Origin: Hymenobacter setariae
Lineage (GTDB): Bacteria > Bacteroidota > Bacteroidia > Cytophagales > Hymenobacteraceae
Assembly: GCF_007713685.1 (NCBI RefSeq)
Contig: NZ_VMRJ01000001.1
Coordinates: forward strand, 1,346,129 to 1,410,128
Reading direction: 5' to 3'
Length of the DNA: 64,000 nt
Part shown: positions 28,264 to 37,701 of the stretch, in pieces
Layout of the letters: each line of letters starts with the position of its first letter
Position numbering within the stretch: position 1 is the stretch's first letter
Notes under the pieces: generated by a model
The model's database searches: none
What the model saw: only the letters and a program-made list of their open reading frames with translations
Told to the model about the DNA's origin: nothing
Translations under genes and position numbers: made by a program

Positions 28264-29337
28264 ATGAATACAACGTTGAGTATTGGGCTAGTACTGGCCA
28301 CCCTATGGGCCTTGCTGATAGCCTTGTTCGCAGTACCATCCATCGTCTACATAGCGCACCTCAAAAACCTGCTCGATGCGCCCAACAATCGCTCCGTGCA
28401 CGTGTCACTAACACCCCGCCTGGGGGGCGTGGCCGTGCTAGCGGGCTTTTTCTCAGCTCTCACCATCTTCGCCCCTTTAGCCAATGGTGTGCAACAGTTG
28501 CTGGCCGGGTGCATCTTGCTCTTCTTTGTGGGCCTGAAAGATGACCTAGTGACTATTTCAGTGGCTAAAAAATTCTTAGGTCAGTTGCTAGCCACTGGTG
28601 TCGTGATGTTGATGGCCGACGTGCGCATCACCAGCTTGCAGGGCATCTTTGGTATTGGCACCCTGCCCATTGGCCTCAGCTATGGTTTCACCTTCGTGGT
28701 TATCGTAGGTATTACAAACGCTATCAACCTCATCGATGGCCTCGATGGCCTGGCGGGCACCATTGTGCTCATCATCAGCGGCACCCTAGGGTACTATTTC
28801 TACCAGTACGGTGGCAGCACCTACAGCAACTACGCCTTTGTAGCAGCTTGCTTAATGGGGGGCACCCTAGGCTTCCTGCGCTACAACTTTCACAAGGCCA
28901 GCATCTTCATGGGCGACACGGGCTCATTGGTATGTGGCTTTATTTTGTCGATACTTGCCATTCAGTTTATTGAAATGGGCAATGCTGCTGGCCTGCCCTC
29001 ACTGAGTGCGTCACCGGCTATTGCGTTGGGCATTCTATTCGTACCGCTTTTCGATACCTCGCGCGTATTTCTCTTGCGCATGCTGGCCGGTAAATCTCCA
29101 TTTGCCCCCGATAAAAACCACGTTCATCACCGCGTGCTCGCGCTGGGTTTATCTCAGATAAACACCGTGCTACTGCTGGGATTGCTCAACGTGCTAGTTA
29201 TTGTGTTCGTTATCAAGTTTAGCTACCTAGGTAACCTGGCGCTTATTGGAGGGCTACTAGCGCTTGGCCTGGCGCTTAGCACGCTGTTAGGAATCTCACA
29301 GGAATGGAAAGAACGACAGCAAATCGTGGCGGCGTAA
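28264..29337 (+). CDS. wecA: Undecaprenyl-phosphate sugar-1-phosphate transferase (WecA/TagO type)
   Basis: The 357-residue polytopic protein belongs to the MraY/WecA family, which transfers a HexNAc-1-phosphate from UDP-HexNAc to undecaprenyl phosphate and so starts lipid-linked glycan synthesis. Motifs in order: PRLGGVAV, VGLKDDLVTI (aspartate pair), NLIDGLDGLAG, FMGDTGSLVCG and the histidine-rich cytoplasmic loop DKNHVHHRVL, which marks the WecA/TagO branch rather than MraY. It is probably the initiating transferase of the polysaccharide locus. The gene symbol is by family resemblance. It converges on the GH2 pseudogene with 117 bp between them and no clear terminator. Confidence 0.9.
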   Translation: MNTTLSIGLVLATLWALLIALFAVPSIVYIAHLKNLLDAPNNRSVHVSLTPRLGGVAVLAGFFSALTIFAPLANGVQQLLAGCILLFFVGLKDDLVTISVAKKFLGQLLATGVVMLMADVRITSLQGIFGIGTLPIGLSYGFTFVVIVGITNAINLIDGLDGLAGTIVLIISGTLGYYFYQYGGSTYSNYAFVAACLMGGTLGFLRYNFHKASIFMGDTGSLVCGFILSILAIQFIEMGNAAGLPSLSASPAIALGILFVPLFDTSRVFLLRMLAGKSPFAPDKNHVHHRVLALGLSQINTVLLLGLLNVLVIVFVIKFSYLGNLALIGGLLALGLALSTLLGISQEWKERQQIVAA

Positions 29338-29453
29338 GTAGGGCAGTAAGTGTGGCGCTAATATCCTCTTTCGGAGTTACGAGGTCAGCGTATGTCTCAG
29401 TCTAGCAGTAAGCAGCGAGCAGTTATCCCCTACCAGCGGACTGACGGCGATGA

Positions 29454-31286
29454 CTACTCGCCTTTAGTCGCTACTTGCTTACTCGCCTCCAAGACGGCCT
29501 GGTTAACCGCCCGCAGGCGCGCCAACTCTAGCTTCTCTACCGCGCGGTCATAAGTGAGCAGGCCGTTGACCTCGTGCTCGACGTCCGTGGTTTGGGTATA
29601 GATAGCCACGCTCAAGCCCCGATAGCGCAGCAGCTGTTCCACTTGAGTGAGTAGCAGCACGTAGCGGTCAGTCAGCGTCGCCGACGTGGGTTCGTAGGCA
29701 TAGGCGTTGTTTTCTACTGGCCACATGTGGCCAGGCACAAATAGACCCACGCCCCCAAACTCGCCCAGCGACGCTGCCCGCTTGCCGTCCGGTTCCGATG
29801 CCTTGTAGGGTCCCACGTAGATGTGCGTATCCACAAAATCGCCGTTTTTTGGGTCGCCGTACGCCTGCTGGTAGGGCGGGTTATTGTTGAAGCCCGAGTT
29901 GCCATTTACCAGTCTAGACGGGTCATAAGCTTTGACCCAGGCAGTGATGGCCTGCACGTCGAACGCGCCCCAATTCTCATTGAACGGCACCCAGGCGATG
30001 ATAGATGGCGAGTTGTAATGCGCGTCAATCAGGGCTTTGAGCTCGCGGCGAAACGCAGGGCGGGTGGTGAGCGTGTCCTCGTCGGGATACCAGATGGCGG
30101 GCATATCCTGCCACACTAGCAAGCCCATCTTATCAGCCCAATAATAGAATTGCTGAGGCTCCGTTTTCATGTGCTTGCGAATCAGGTTGAAGCCCGCCTT
30201 CTTCGTAAACTACAGGTCCGACTTGAGCGCTGTCTCGGTGGGCGCCGTCAAGACGCCATCGGGCCAGTAGCCCTGGTCGAGTAAGCCCAGCTGCATCACA
30301 AACTGGCCATTGAGCAGTGGCCGAACCACACCGTTGACTTTGCCTAGGGCCACGTCGCGCAGTCCAAAATAACTCTGCACTTCATCCGTACCCTTCCCAG
30401 TGGGCGAGTGGAGGGTTAGCTGCACATCATAGAGGAAGGGCGAGTCGGGCGACCAAGCTCTAGGATGAGCCAGCGGTAGGTAAAAGGCTGTGCCGGCCGT
30501 GCCCACCGCCTGGGCCACCACTTTCTTGCCCTCTAGCACGCGCGCAGTAACCTGAGTGCCGGCGCTGGCCATCACCTCCAGGCGCACGCGCTTACCGGCC
30601 AAATCAGGCAGCACGCGTAGGGCCTGGATGTGGTCTTTCGGAACGGGCTCCAGCCACACAGTCTGCCAAATACCAGAGCTGAAGGTATAATCACCGCGCA
30701 GGCCGTTCTTGCCCGACGGCGTACGGCCATCATTGGCATCGTAAGCAGCCACCACGAGACTATTCTCGCCCGGTTTGAGGAGGGAGGTGATGTCAAAGCA
30801 GAAGGCATCGTAGCCGCCCGAGTGGCTCCCCGCTCGTTGGCCATTAACGAAAACGGTGGCCTGGTAATCGACCGCCTCAAAATGCAGGATAATCTGCTGG
30901 CCCTGCCAGGCCGCGGGCAGCGTGAAGCCACGCCGATACCACATGTTCGTTTCCTGCTTGCGCATAATGCCCGAGAGCACCGATTCTGGGCAATAGGGCA
31001 CTCGAATTTGCGCTGGGTTCGCCGGGAAAGTAGCGATTGCGGTCGGGTTGCGGGCCGCCGCCACGGTGGAGCCACCTTGATACTGCCAACTGCCATTCAA
31101 ACACAGCCACTGCGCGCGCCGCAATTGAGGCCGGGGGTAGCTGCTCCAAGGCACGGGCTCGGCCAAGGCTGCTTTGGTCCACCGCGTGGGCAGGGGCCCT
31201 AGTTGCGCTTGGGCAGCAGAAATAGGGACTAGCCAGCAAGTGCCCAGCATGAGCAACGCTACTAGGTAGTGTAAGACAATGTTCAT
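29454..31286 (-). pseudogene. GH2 family glycosidase (beta-galactosidase-like) split by an in-frame amber codon
   Basis: From ATG 31286 the frame encodes a signal peptide, a GH2 sugar-binding domain (TNMWYRRGFTLPAAWQG), an Ig-like domain and the start of the TIM barrel, then TAG at 30212-30210 (codon 359). The same frame continues without further stops or frameshifts to 29454 and contains the rest of the barrel: WVPFNENWGAF with the acid/base Glu and LGEFGG with the likely nucleophile. The intact product would be 610 residues. The codon falls in SDL-stop-FTKKAGFN, where relatives have Glu, so GAG to TAG is the simplest change. It may be a recent pseudogene or a sequencing error. The C-terminal piece has its own ATG (30170) but would lack the sugar-binding domain. 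Confidence 0.85.
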
Positions 31287-31551
31287 GAGATAACAGGCTA
31301 ACAGGCAATAAGGAAGGCGGCTCCGCCGGCGCACAAACCTACGCTGAGTACCGGCTTGTACCTGAAGGAGTTCATCAGCCAGCTGCCTGGTCGGTGCTGT
31401 AGCGCCTAGGTGCTAGCGCTGCTCAGAGGCTTCCTTGTCTCGCCAGATTGAGACCCTATAGTGACACTGCTACCTACTGCAAGCGGGCTGCTGCCAGCTC
31501 CGCTTTCACGTTGCAGTTCACTGTTTATAATGCGTGAATAATTCGGCCTAT

Positions 31552-32331
31552 TCAGTCACGCAAAGGTTCTTTTACTGGCTGCAACTTCACCTTTTTATAA
31601 ATGCCAATGTCAGATAGGGAGACCGCTCTAACCGTTTTTCGCGGATAGAACCGGAATGTCGTCATACCCACAATAGGTTGGTTGGAAACTAATTGAAAGG
31701 GCTTCGGCGATTGGTATACACTGCCCCTACCAATGAAGGCCCGGTTAATTTCCAGGTATGCCACGGTGTCCCCGGCGAACTCCACTGCCTGAATATTGCC
31801 TTTTACAAAGGCCATGGCCGGGGCTGGCGCGCCACCGTACCTGTTAGTCACGCTGTAAAATATCAGACTGTCCGGCGTCTCTTGGAAGCGCTCGAATCGG
31901 TACTGCTTCAACCCGGTATCTAGTGTAGCGCTGCCGTAGGTATGCTTGTATTCTGTCACGGCAACCTCTACCCCATTGTACTTCTTGGTGTATTCTCGAA
32001 CAGGCGTTAAGGACGTATCCTTGGGGGACTCCCGGCCTTGCCCGTAGTTCAACAACAGTAGGTGGAAGCGCTCAGCTACAGGTTTGCCTACGAAATACGA
32101 GCTAGGCAACTTATCAATTTTATCTCTTGAAAAGACGGCACTAGAATCCAAGAAAGTTAATCCTCCATAATCTAAGGAAGTCGCAAAGTCCCCCGCATAA
32201 TTGAAATCATAGATGACGTACTTGCTGTTGGAAATCCGCTGGCGATAGAGGCTATCCAAGTGGTCTTCCGGCGAATCTCCTAGGCCACAGCTAGAGAGGA
32301 AAAGCGGGACAAGCAGCAGTAGGCGTTTCAT
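31552..32331 (-). CDS. Lipoprotein of unknown function
   Basis: The 259-residue product starts at ATG 32331 (the frame is open to 32379) and has a lipoprotein signal MKRLLLLVPLFLSSCG with Cys15 as the lipidation site. The mature part is mixed alpha/beta with several Tyr/Phe-rich strands; I recognise no family. Base composition is lower in GC than the polysaccharide locus. It is flanked by the GH2 pseudogene and the M56 gene on the same strand, with long gaps on both sides, so it is probably a single-gene unit. Confidence 0.7.
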   Translation of the reverse strand: MKRLLLLVPLFLSSCGLGDSPEDHLDSLYRQRISNSKYVIYDFNYAGDFATSLDYGGLTFLDSSAVFSRDKIDKLPSSYFVGKPVAERFHLLLLNYGQGRESPKDTSLTPVREYTKKYNGVEVAVTEYKHTYGSATLDTGLKQYRFERFQETPDSLIFYSVTNRYGGAPAPAMAFVKGNIQAVEFAGDTVAYLEINRAFIGRGSVYQSPKPFQLVSNQPIVGMTTFRFYPRKTVRAVSLSDIGIYKKVKLQPVKEPLRD

Positions 32332-32678
32332 GTCATACAGTCGAATAAAGCACCGCAAACGTAGCGCTGATTTACTCACCCCTGAGTTGAAGCTGACGCT
32401 TCTACGCTCCCTATTAGCTGACCACTGCAGTTGCTTGGCACTAAGGTCACTGCAGCACGCATAAGTTTACAGAACTCGTCAAGCAGAGGAGCTTCGTAAA
32501 ATTCAAACAAGAATCTAGTCCTTCGCTAAAGTAGTATGCCAAGCGCAACCTTGTTCGAGAAACTGTCTTATAGTATTAAGTAAAAAGCAGCAGTGGTACT
32601 GTCTCCGGGAGAATAGCTATTCTGTCTTTTATTCAATCGCGTTACGTCTTGCTGGTTATCTTCTGATAAATCAGATTC
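32332..32678. other. Intergenic region (347 bp), no gene seen
   Basis: Moderately AT-rich DNA between the lipoprotein gene and the 3' end of the M56 gene. It should hold the lipoprotein promoter. The only symmetry near the M56 stop is a short TCTGAT/ATCAGA dyad around 32664. I found no other element. Confidence 0.4.
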
Positions 32679-34043
32679 TTACTTAGCGGCTCGCAACGTG
32701 TGCGCTATATTGGGCAAGAACATTAATGTTAGCGTCGTATCAAGAGGGCTCTTTAGTAGCTGCGCGTAAGCGGCGCGCGTCCAGAGCTTGAGATGAAACA
32801 TCGGCTGGTCGGGGTGCTGCGTATGGGCGCGGTTGTAGTTCTTCATAAACGCCGCAATGTCTGTTCGCTGGTAGCTGTCCAAGGGGTGTTGCAAGGGTCG
32901 CTCATCTACCCAGACAGCGTATTTGGACTGCGCTTGCCACTGGGCCCACTGAGTAGGCGTCGGAGTCCGGCGCGCAGGGTGAGCCTGGCGCACGACCAGC
33001 ACCCATTGTTTATCGGCCGCTGATAAGGAGGAATACGGCTTCTTTAGCCCTTTTCCTACTAGTACGGGCTTATCGCCCTCGCGCCGAATGATGGCTTCGG
33101 CCTCTCCACCGGAGATGGAATAGGGGTGCGTAGGGGCGGCTTGGACCGCCGTAGGTGGGGGAACTACCTGCAGGGCCGTCGTGCCAAACAAGAGGATTAG
33201 CAGGCCAAATAAGGCTGTAGTGCTACTGCCGAGCAGCCAGCGCGTGGCGTCCGAAGTGTGCTTGGTCATCATGAGTAACCGTTGCTTAGTGGCGTGAAAA
33301 GTTAGCGTACTGGTCAGTGCCGGGGAGGTAGCAACCGCCAGCTTGCGCAGCAAGAGCTGCTGGTACTTGGGCACGTTGTGGTAGCACTGATTGACAGCCT
33401 CGTCAGCTAGAAACTCATGGTTGAGCTGCATCGCCCGCTTAAGCCAGTACAGTAGGGGATTAAACCAGCCCACGCACAGGATTACTTCCAGCAATAGAAT
33501 ATCCAGTGAATGATACTGCCGCACATGGGCTAATTCGTGCGTCAGCACTTCCGCCTCTACTTCCCCCTTGCGATAAGCTGTCTCCGATACAAAGAGGTAG
33601 TGCAAAAAGGCATAGGGCAGGCCTTGTCCGGGAAGCAGGACAAGGGTCGCGCTGTGAAACGCGTGCTGAGGATACGTGGCAATTTGACGGCGCAAGCGCA
33701 GCAGGTTGCTACTGAATCGGCCGATGAAGAGCAGCGTCATGACGCCATACAGCAAGGCGATACCTTGGCCAGCGTCTGGTAAAGTCTGTGGGGAACTGGA
33801 GGTAGGAACCGTTGGCGCAGCAGTACTAGCGGTTATAACCGGCAGCGAGCGGGGAGGTGAAACCGGAACAACGGCGGCATAGTCCACTTCGATTGAGAGT
33901 AAGGGAAGCAGCGCGGAGCCTAGTAAGCTAGCCAGTAAATAAAACCGCTTGAACTGCGGCACCCGCTCGGTTTCGAGCACGAGCTTATAAAAACCTAGGG
34001 CCAGCAGCAGGCACCCACTCGCTTCGACCAGATACACCATCAT
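32679..34043 (-). CDS. M56 family (BlaR1/MecR1-like) membrane metallopeptidase
   Basis: The 454-residue product has N-terminal membrane helices (about 1-55), a further helix near 95-110, the zinc site HELAH (His169, Glu170, His173) with a third ligand in NHEFLADEAV (about Glu210), and a helix near 270-290. The C-terminal 150 residues are extracytoplasmic and show no penicillin-binding domain, so the signal is probably not a beta-lactam. In BlaR1/MecR1 systems the peptidase responds to a signal and leads to cleavage of the BlaI repressor. The ATG overlaps the stop of the blaI-like gene by 4 bp, giving a coupled regulator-sensor operon. Confidence 0.88.
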   Translation of the reverse strand: MMVYLVEASGCLLLALGFYKLVLETERVPQFKRFYLLASLLGSALLPLLSIEVDYAAVVPVSPPRSLPVITASTAAPTVPTSSSPQTLPDAGQGIALLYGVMTLLFIGRFSSNLLRLRRQIATYPQHAFHSATLVLLPGQGLPYAFLHYLFVSETAYRKGEVEAEVLTHELAHVRQYHSLDILLLEVILCVGWFNPLLYWLKRAMQLNHEFLADEAVNQCYHNVPKYQQLLLRKLAVATSPALTSTLTFHATKQRLLMMTKHTSDATRWLLGSSTTALFGLLILLFGTTALQVVPPPTAVQAAPTHPYSISGGEAEAIIRREGDKPVLVGKGLKKPYSSLSAADKQWVLVVRQAHPARRTPTPTQWAQWQAQSKYAVWVDERPLQHPLDSYQRTDIAAFMKNYNRAHTQHPDQPMFHLKLWTRAAYAQLLKSPLDTTLTLMFLPNIAHTLRAAK

Positions 34044-34411
34044 GGTTTTTTGTCGGCTAGCTGCTGCTCTATAATTTTTTTTAAGGCCTCCAGCTCGTCA
34101 GCGGATAAGTCGGTTTGCGTCGTAAAAAAAGAGGCAAACTGGGCGGCTGAGTTGTTGAAGAACTTCGTGATTAAGTTCTTGACATGGGTGCCAAAGTAGG
34201 TCTGCTGACTAACGAGCGGGTAATACTGCCGCGAGTTGCCGTACTCCTGATAGCCGACCAGGCCCTTATCCGTCATGCGCTTGAGGAGTGTCGCTACAGT
34301 GGTGGCAGCGGGCTTAGGGGCAGGGTAAGCCTCCAATAGCTCCTTCATGAACGCGCGCTCTCGCGTCCAGAGGTAATGCATGAGGGTTTCTTCTGCCGAC
34401 GAGAGCTTCAT
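34040..34411 (-). CDS. BlaI/MecI/CopY family transcriptional repressor
   Basis: The 123-residue product matches the BlaI family in length and layout: a winged helix N-terminus (KLSSAEETLMHYLWTRERAF, then AATTVATLLKRMTDKGLVG) and a C-terminal dimerisation region (LSADELEALKKIIEQQ). It should bind the dyad at 34411-34446, which abuts its own start codon, and be inactivated through the M56 partner downstream. The divergent or nearby TonB receptor gene may be a further target; that is inference from position. Confidence 0.9.
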   Translation of the reverse strand: MKLSSAEETLMHYLWTRERAFMKELLEAYPAPKPAATTVATLLKRMTDKGLVGYQEYGNSRQYYPLVSQQTYFGTHVKNLITKFFNNSAAQFASFFTTQTDLSADELEALKKIIEQQLADKKP

Positions 34412-34446
34412 TCTATGTATGTAGATTTTCTTCTACAAACATAGAA
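34411..34446. promoter_or_regulatory. BlaI-type operator overlapping the blaI-like start
   Basis: TTCTATGTATGTAGA (34411-34425) and TCTACAAACATAGAA (34432-34446) are inverted arms with one mismatch around a 6-bp spacer. The TGTA and TACA cores match the TACA/TGTA half-sites known for BlaI/MecI operators. The dyad touches the start codon, so binding would block transcription of the regulator-sensor pair. Confidence 0.75.
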
Positions 34447-34754
34447 CATAAAATCCTAACAAGCAAGCCTCTTCTGGCATTAGTTGTTGCAAGTGCCGAA
34501 ATTCCAGCGTTACAAACCGAGCTTATACCTTTTTCTAAAAGAAGCTTAATCAACGCTCTCTACTCGGCCGCCGGTGTTTTACAAACGAAGGACTACCTAT
34601 GCCTTTTAGAAATGGGCACGTTTATTCAAGTAAAAGCATCACCAATGCAACTGCTATAAGGGGTGTTGAAGCACAATAGTGTTGCGTCGTGCTTGCTTTT
34701 AGTGTCAAACCAAGCTAGGTGTAGTACACAAGTTGGCTACCCATTACTTACGCG
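34447..34754. other. Intergenic region (308 bp)
   Basis: DNA between the BlaI operator and the 3' end of the TonB receptor gene. An 11-bp palindrome GTGTAGTACAC (34719-34729) contains TGTA/TACA cores like the BlaI operator. No gene seen. Confidence 0.4.
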
Positions 34755-37274
34755 TTAGCCCCCGCTGCTTTGGCCCCCGCCGCCCTTGATGTCGTCATTG
34801 CGGATACTCTTGCGCTGGCGCGTGGCCTGCTGCTGCCCGAAGCGGTAGGTGAAGCCCACCCGAAACTGACGCTGTTGGTTGGTGAAGCGGCTGTTCTGCG
34901 AAAAGGCGGGAGTAGTAGTCGCGTATGCAAACGTGCGACGCGCCGTGAAGGGGTACTGGGCATTAAACGACAAGTCGGCGCGGCCCTTAAGCAGTGTTTG
35001 GCGCAAACCTAGTCCGTAGTAGATAAAGCCACTGCTGCGCCCTTGCAGCACTGGCCGCGCTAGGCTGTGGTAGAGGTTACCTTGCAGCGTTAGTGTCTTG
35101 GTCGCCTTGTAGGAGGTGTTGACGTTGTAGTTGCCTGCGAAGCCGCGCCGCGTCAAATCCAGGGCGGTACTGCGCAACATTAGATACTCTAGGTTGCCGC
35201 CTAGGCTGAGGCTCCATTTCTCGGTCGGCTTGGCTGACATGTAGCCGTTGAGCTGGAAGGCGGTATTGCTGGCCACGTTGGCGCTGGTTTCCAGCACTAG
35301 GTTAGGGGCAGGCACAATTTCGTCGGGCACGGGTAGCAGCGGCTGAGTGCTGGCAAAGCTTACCCGCTCAATGGAGTTGCCGGTGCGCAGCACCGACAGG
35401 GCTATGTTGAAGGACGTCGTTTTGATGAAGTTGTTGTAGCTCAGCTCGACCGAGTGCGTCAGTTCGGGGTCCAAGTCAGGGTTGCCGTAAGAGTAGTTGA
35501 TAGGATTGCTGCGGTCGACGTAGGGGTTCAGGTAGTAGATGTAGGGTCGGCTGATGCGGCGGCTGTAGGCTAGGCGTAGGCTACTGGTTTTGCTCAGCGT
35601 GTAGCTCAGGTTGGCGTTGGGCAGTGGTGTCACGTAGCTGCGGTAGGGAATACCAGTGTTGGTATTGGCAAACTCGGCCCAGAGGCCTGTGCGCTCCACG
35701 CGTCCGCCCAGGCCTAGGTGCAGCTTTTCCGTTGCGTTGAAGTTGTAGGTGGCATATACCCCCTCTACATCCTGGCGGTAGTCAAAGGAAGTGCCGCGGT
35801 AGCGGGAGGGGACAAAATCGGCGGTCTGGGCCGGAAACAGCGTGTCGACCTGCGCCTGTGAGCCCGTTAGGCGCACGATGCCCTTAACGCCAAACTCCAA
35901 CGTTTTCTTCTCACCTAGGGGCAAGGTGTAGTCGCTTTGCAGGGTATACTCGTGGCCCGGTAGGCGCGTGAGGCTGCGTTCGCGGTAGCTGGCTAGGCCC
36001 ACGTCGAGCGGCTGCTCGGAATTATTAAACTGGTTGAATTCGTATCCATTGCGATTGCCGTTGTAGGCATACTGCAATATTGTGCTCCACTCGCGCCGCT
36101 CCTGCTTGTAGGTGCGGGTGTAGGTGCCCGTCACTTCGGCGTTGCCCCCATTATAGGTTGAGCGCGTGTCGCGCAAAAACAGGGGGCCGAAGCCCGGTAG
36201 CGGCGTGGTGTAGCGGTTCACGTTGCCGGACTGGCCGGTGCCGCCGTAGCTAAAAAACGAGCCGTTGAGCGACAAGCTATGGTGCTCGGCGGGGTCGTAG
36301 TCGAGCCCCAGCGAACCCGAGCCGTAGTAGCCGGTGCTGCGACCAGAACCGTCTTGGCGCAATGTATCGTTGCGGGTGCTGCGGTAGGTCACTTGTTCGC
36401 TGCTCGACGAGCTACGGTTGTTGTAGTTCAATCCGCCATTGAGCGAGGAGGTGAAATTAAACTTGCCCTGGCGGAAGTTGAGCGAGCCGTTGCCGTTGCT
36501 ACCACGGGTGCCCGCACTGGCTCCTACCGTGCCGTTGAGCCCCTGTTTAGCCCCCTTCTTGAGCACGATGTTAATAATGCCGGCCGTACCCTCTCCATCG
36601 TACTTGGCCGGCGGGGTAGTAATGACCTCCACTGATTTAATCTGGTCGGCTGGAATACTCTTGAGGGCTTCTTTCAGGTTGGCAGCCAGAGTGGGCGAAG
36701 GCTTATTATTAATCAACACCTTGAAGTTGCTGTTGCCGCGCATCGTCACGTTGTCGTCGCCATCGATAGCCAGCAAGGGAGCTTTACGCAGTACGTCCTG
36801 GGCCGTGCCGCCAGCGTTTGTTACGTCCTGCTCGGCGTTGTAGACGAGGCGGTCGGGCTTCACCTCCATGAGCGGCTTTTGAGCCACCACTACCGCTTCG
36901 CCCAGTTTTTGGGCTGTGGTAGGCAGCCGGATAGGCCCAAGCACCAGCCGGCCATCAGTTATCGTGACGGCCTGCGTCCGTACGCCGTAGCCGACGAAGC
37001 TGACGCGCAGGCGATACGTGCCGGCCTTTAGCTTAGTGAGCTCGAAGCGCCCCTGCTCGTCCGCCGACTGTCCTGCGGCGGCTTTCTCGGCAGGAGCCGG
37101 CAGTAGGAGCACGACCGAGGCGAACGGGACCGGCTGCTGGGTGAGTGAATCGAGCACTAGGCCCGTGAGCGAGCCGCTCCCCGAACTAAGCCCTGGCGCT
37201 TGGGCGGCTGCCCGCTGGCCAAGCAGCAGCAAAAACAACAAGGACCACAGCCCACAAACACCAACGTGCTTCAT
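34755..37274 (-). CDS. TonB-dependent outer-membrane receptor with carboxypeptidase-regulatory-like domain
   Basis: The 839-residue product has a signal peptide, a carboxypeptidase-D regulatory-like beta-sandwich (about 30-115, starting GSLTGLVLDSLTQQPVPFAS), a plug domain (about 125-230, with MRGNSNFKVLINNKPSP) and an outer-membrane beta-barrel of the OMP_b-brl_3 type to the C-terminus. There is no SusD partner, so it is not a classic polysaccharide-uptake pair; such solitary receptors commonly take up metals, peptides or small ligands. It lies upstream of the BlaI/M56 pair on the same strand. A 9-bp inverted repeat (TAGAATTAA, 37291-37299; TTAATTCTA, 37319-37327) precedes its ATG. Confidence 0.88.
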   Translation of the reverse strand: MKHVGVCGLWSLLFLLLLGQRAAAQAPGLSSGSGSLTGLVLDSLTQQPVPFASVVLLLPAPAEKAAAGQSADEQGRFELTKLKAGTYRLRVSFVGYGVRTQAVTITDGRLVLGPIRLPTTAQKLGEAVVVAQKPLMEVKPDRLVYNAEQDVTNAGGTAQDVLRKAPLLAIDGDDNVTMRGNSNFKVLINNKPSPTLAANLKEALKSIPADQIKSVEVITTPPAKYDGEGTAGIINIVLKKGAKQGLNGTVGASAGTRGSNGNGSLNFRQGKFNFTSSLNGGLNYNNRSSSSSEQVTYRSTRNDTLRQDGSGRSTGYYGSGSLGLDYDPAEHHSLSLNGSFFSYGGTGQSGNVNRYTTPLPGFGPLFLRDTRSTYNGGNAEVTGTYTRTYKQERREWSTILQYAYNGNRNGYEFNQFNNSEQPLDVGLASYRERSLTRLPGHEYTLQSDYTLPLGEKKTLEFGVKGIVRLTGSQAQVDTLFPAQTADFVPSRYRGTSFDYRQDVEGVYATYNFNATEKLHLGLGGRVERTGLWAEFANTNTGIPYRSYVTPLPNANLSYTLSKTSSLRLAYSRRISRPYIYYLNPYVDRSNPINYSYGNPDLDPELTHSVELSYNNFIKTTSFNIALSVLRTGNSIERVSFASTQPLLPVPDEIVPAPNLVLETSANVASNTAFQLNGYMSAKPTEKWSLSLGGNLEYLMLRSTALDLTRRGFAGNYNVNTSYKATKTLTLQGNLYHSLARPVLQGRSSGFIYYGLGLRQTLLKGRADLSFNAQYPFTARRTFAYATTTPAFSQNSRFTNQQRQFRVGFTYRFGQQQATRQRKSIRNDDIKGGGGQSSGG

Positions 37275-37701
37275 GAAAAGAGAAAGGAAATAGAATTAAA
37301 TTATTTATAGTCAATATGTTAATTCTATATCCCGTTACTTATTGGCAAAGCTAGCTACTGGCGCAGCAATAACTAAGTGTTTAGATAAATATTGTATTAT
37401 TTACATGGCATATAGCAGTGTAGCGCCGCTCAGAAATTGATAGTCCTAGTTTGCGTAAGTTGCTGCTAGCTTCCCTCACTGAAAGACTATCCTCGCGGGT
37501 GTGTCCTGGAAGGCTTGGTGCAGCGTGCGTTGTGCGTCCGGCTTGATAGTTGACGCTAACGCGTTGCAGGGCAATAGCAAAGGCATCTCACATCGGTACT
37601 TGCTTCACCTGTACCTAATTCGGTAGCAATAGTCTCCTCCCCCACACCACCTAAAGCTTCTGAGCGCGCAACCTATTTCCACTAAAAGCGCTCCTACCTA
37701 T
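37275..37701. other. Divergent intergenic region (427 bp)
   Basis: Between the TonB receptor and the PA14-OmpA gene, containing promoters for both. The 9-bp inverted repeat TAGAATTAA/TTAATTCTA (37291-37327) sits 17 bp upstream of the receptor ATG in a very AT-rich patch and is a possible operator. No gene seen. Confidence 0.4.
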
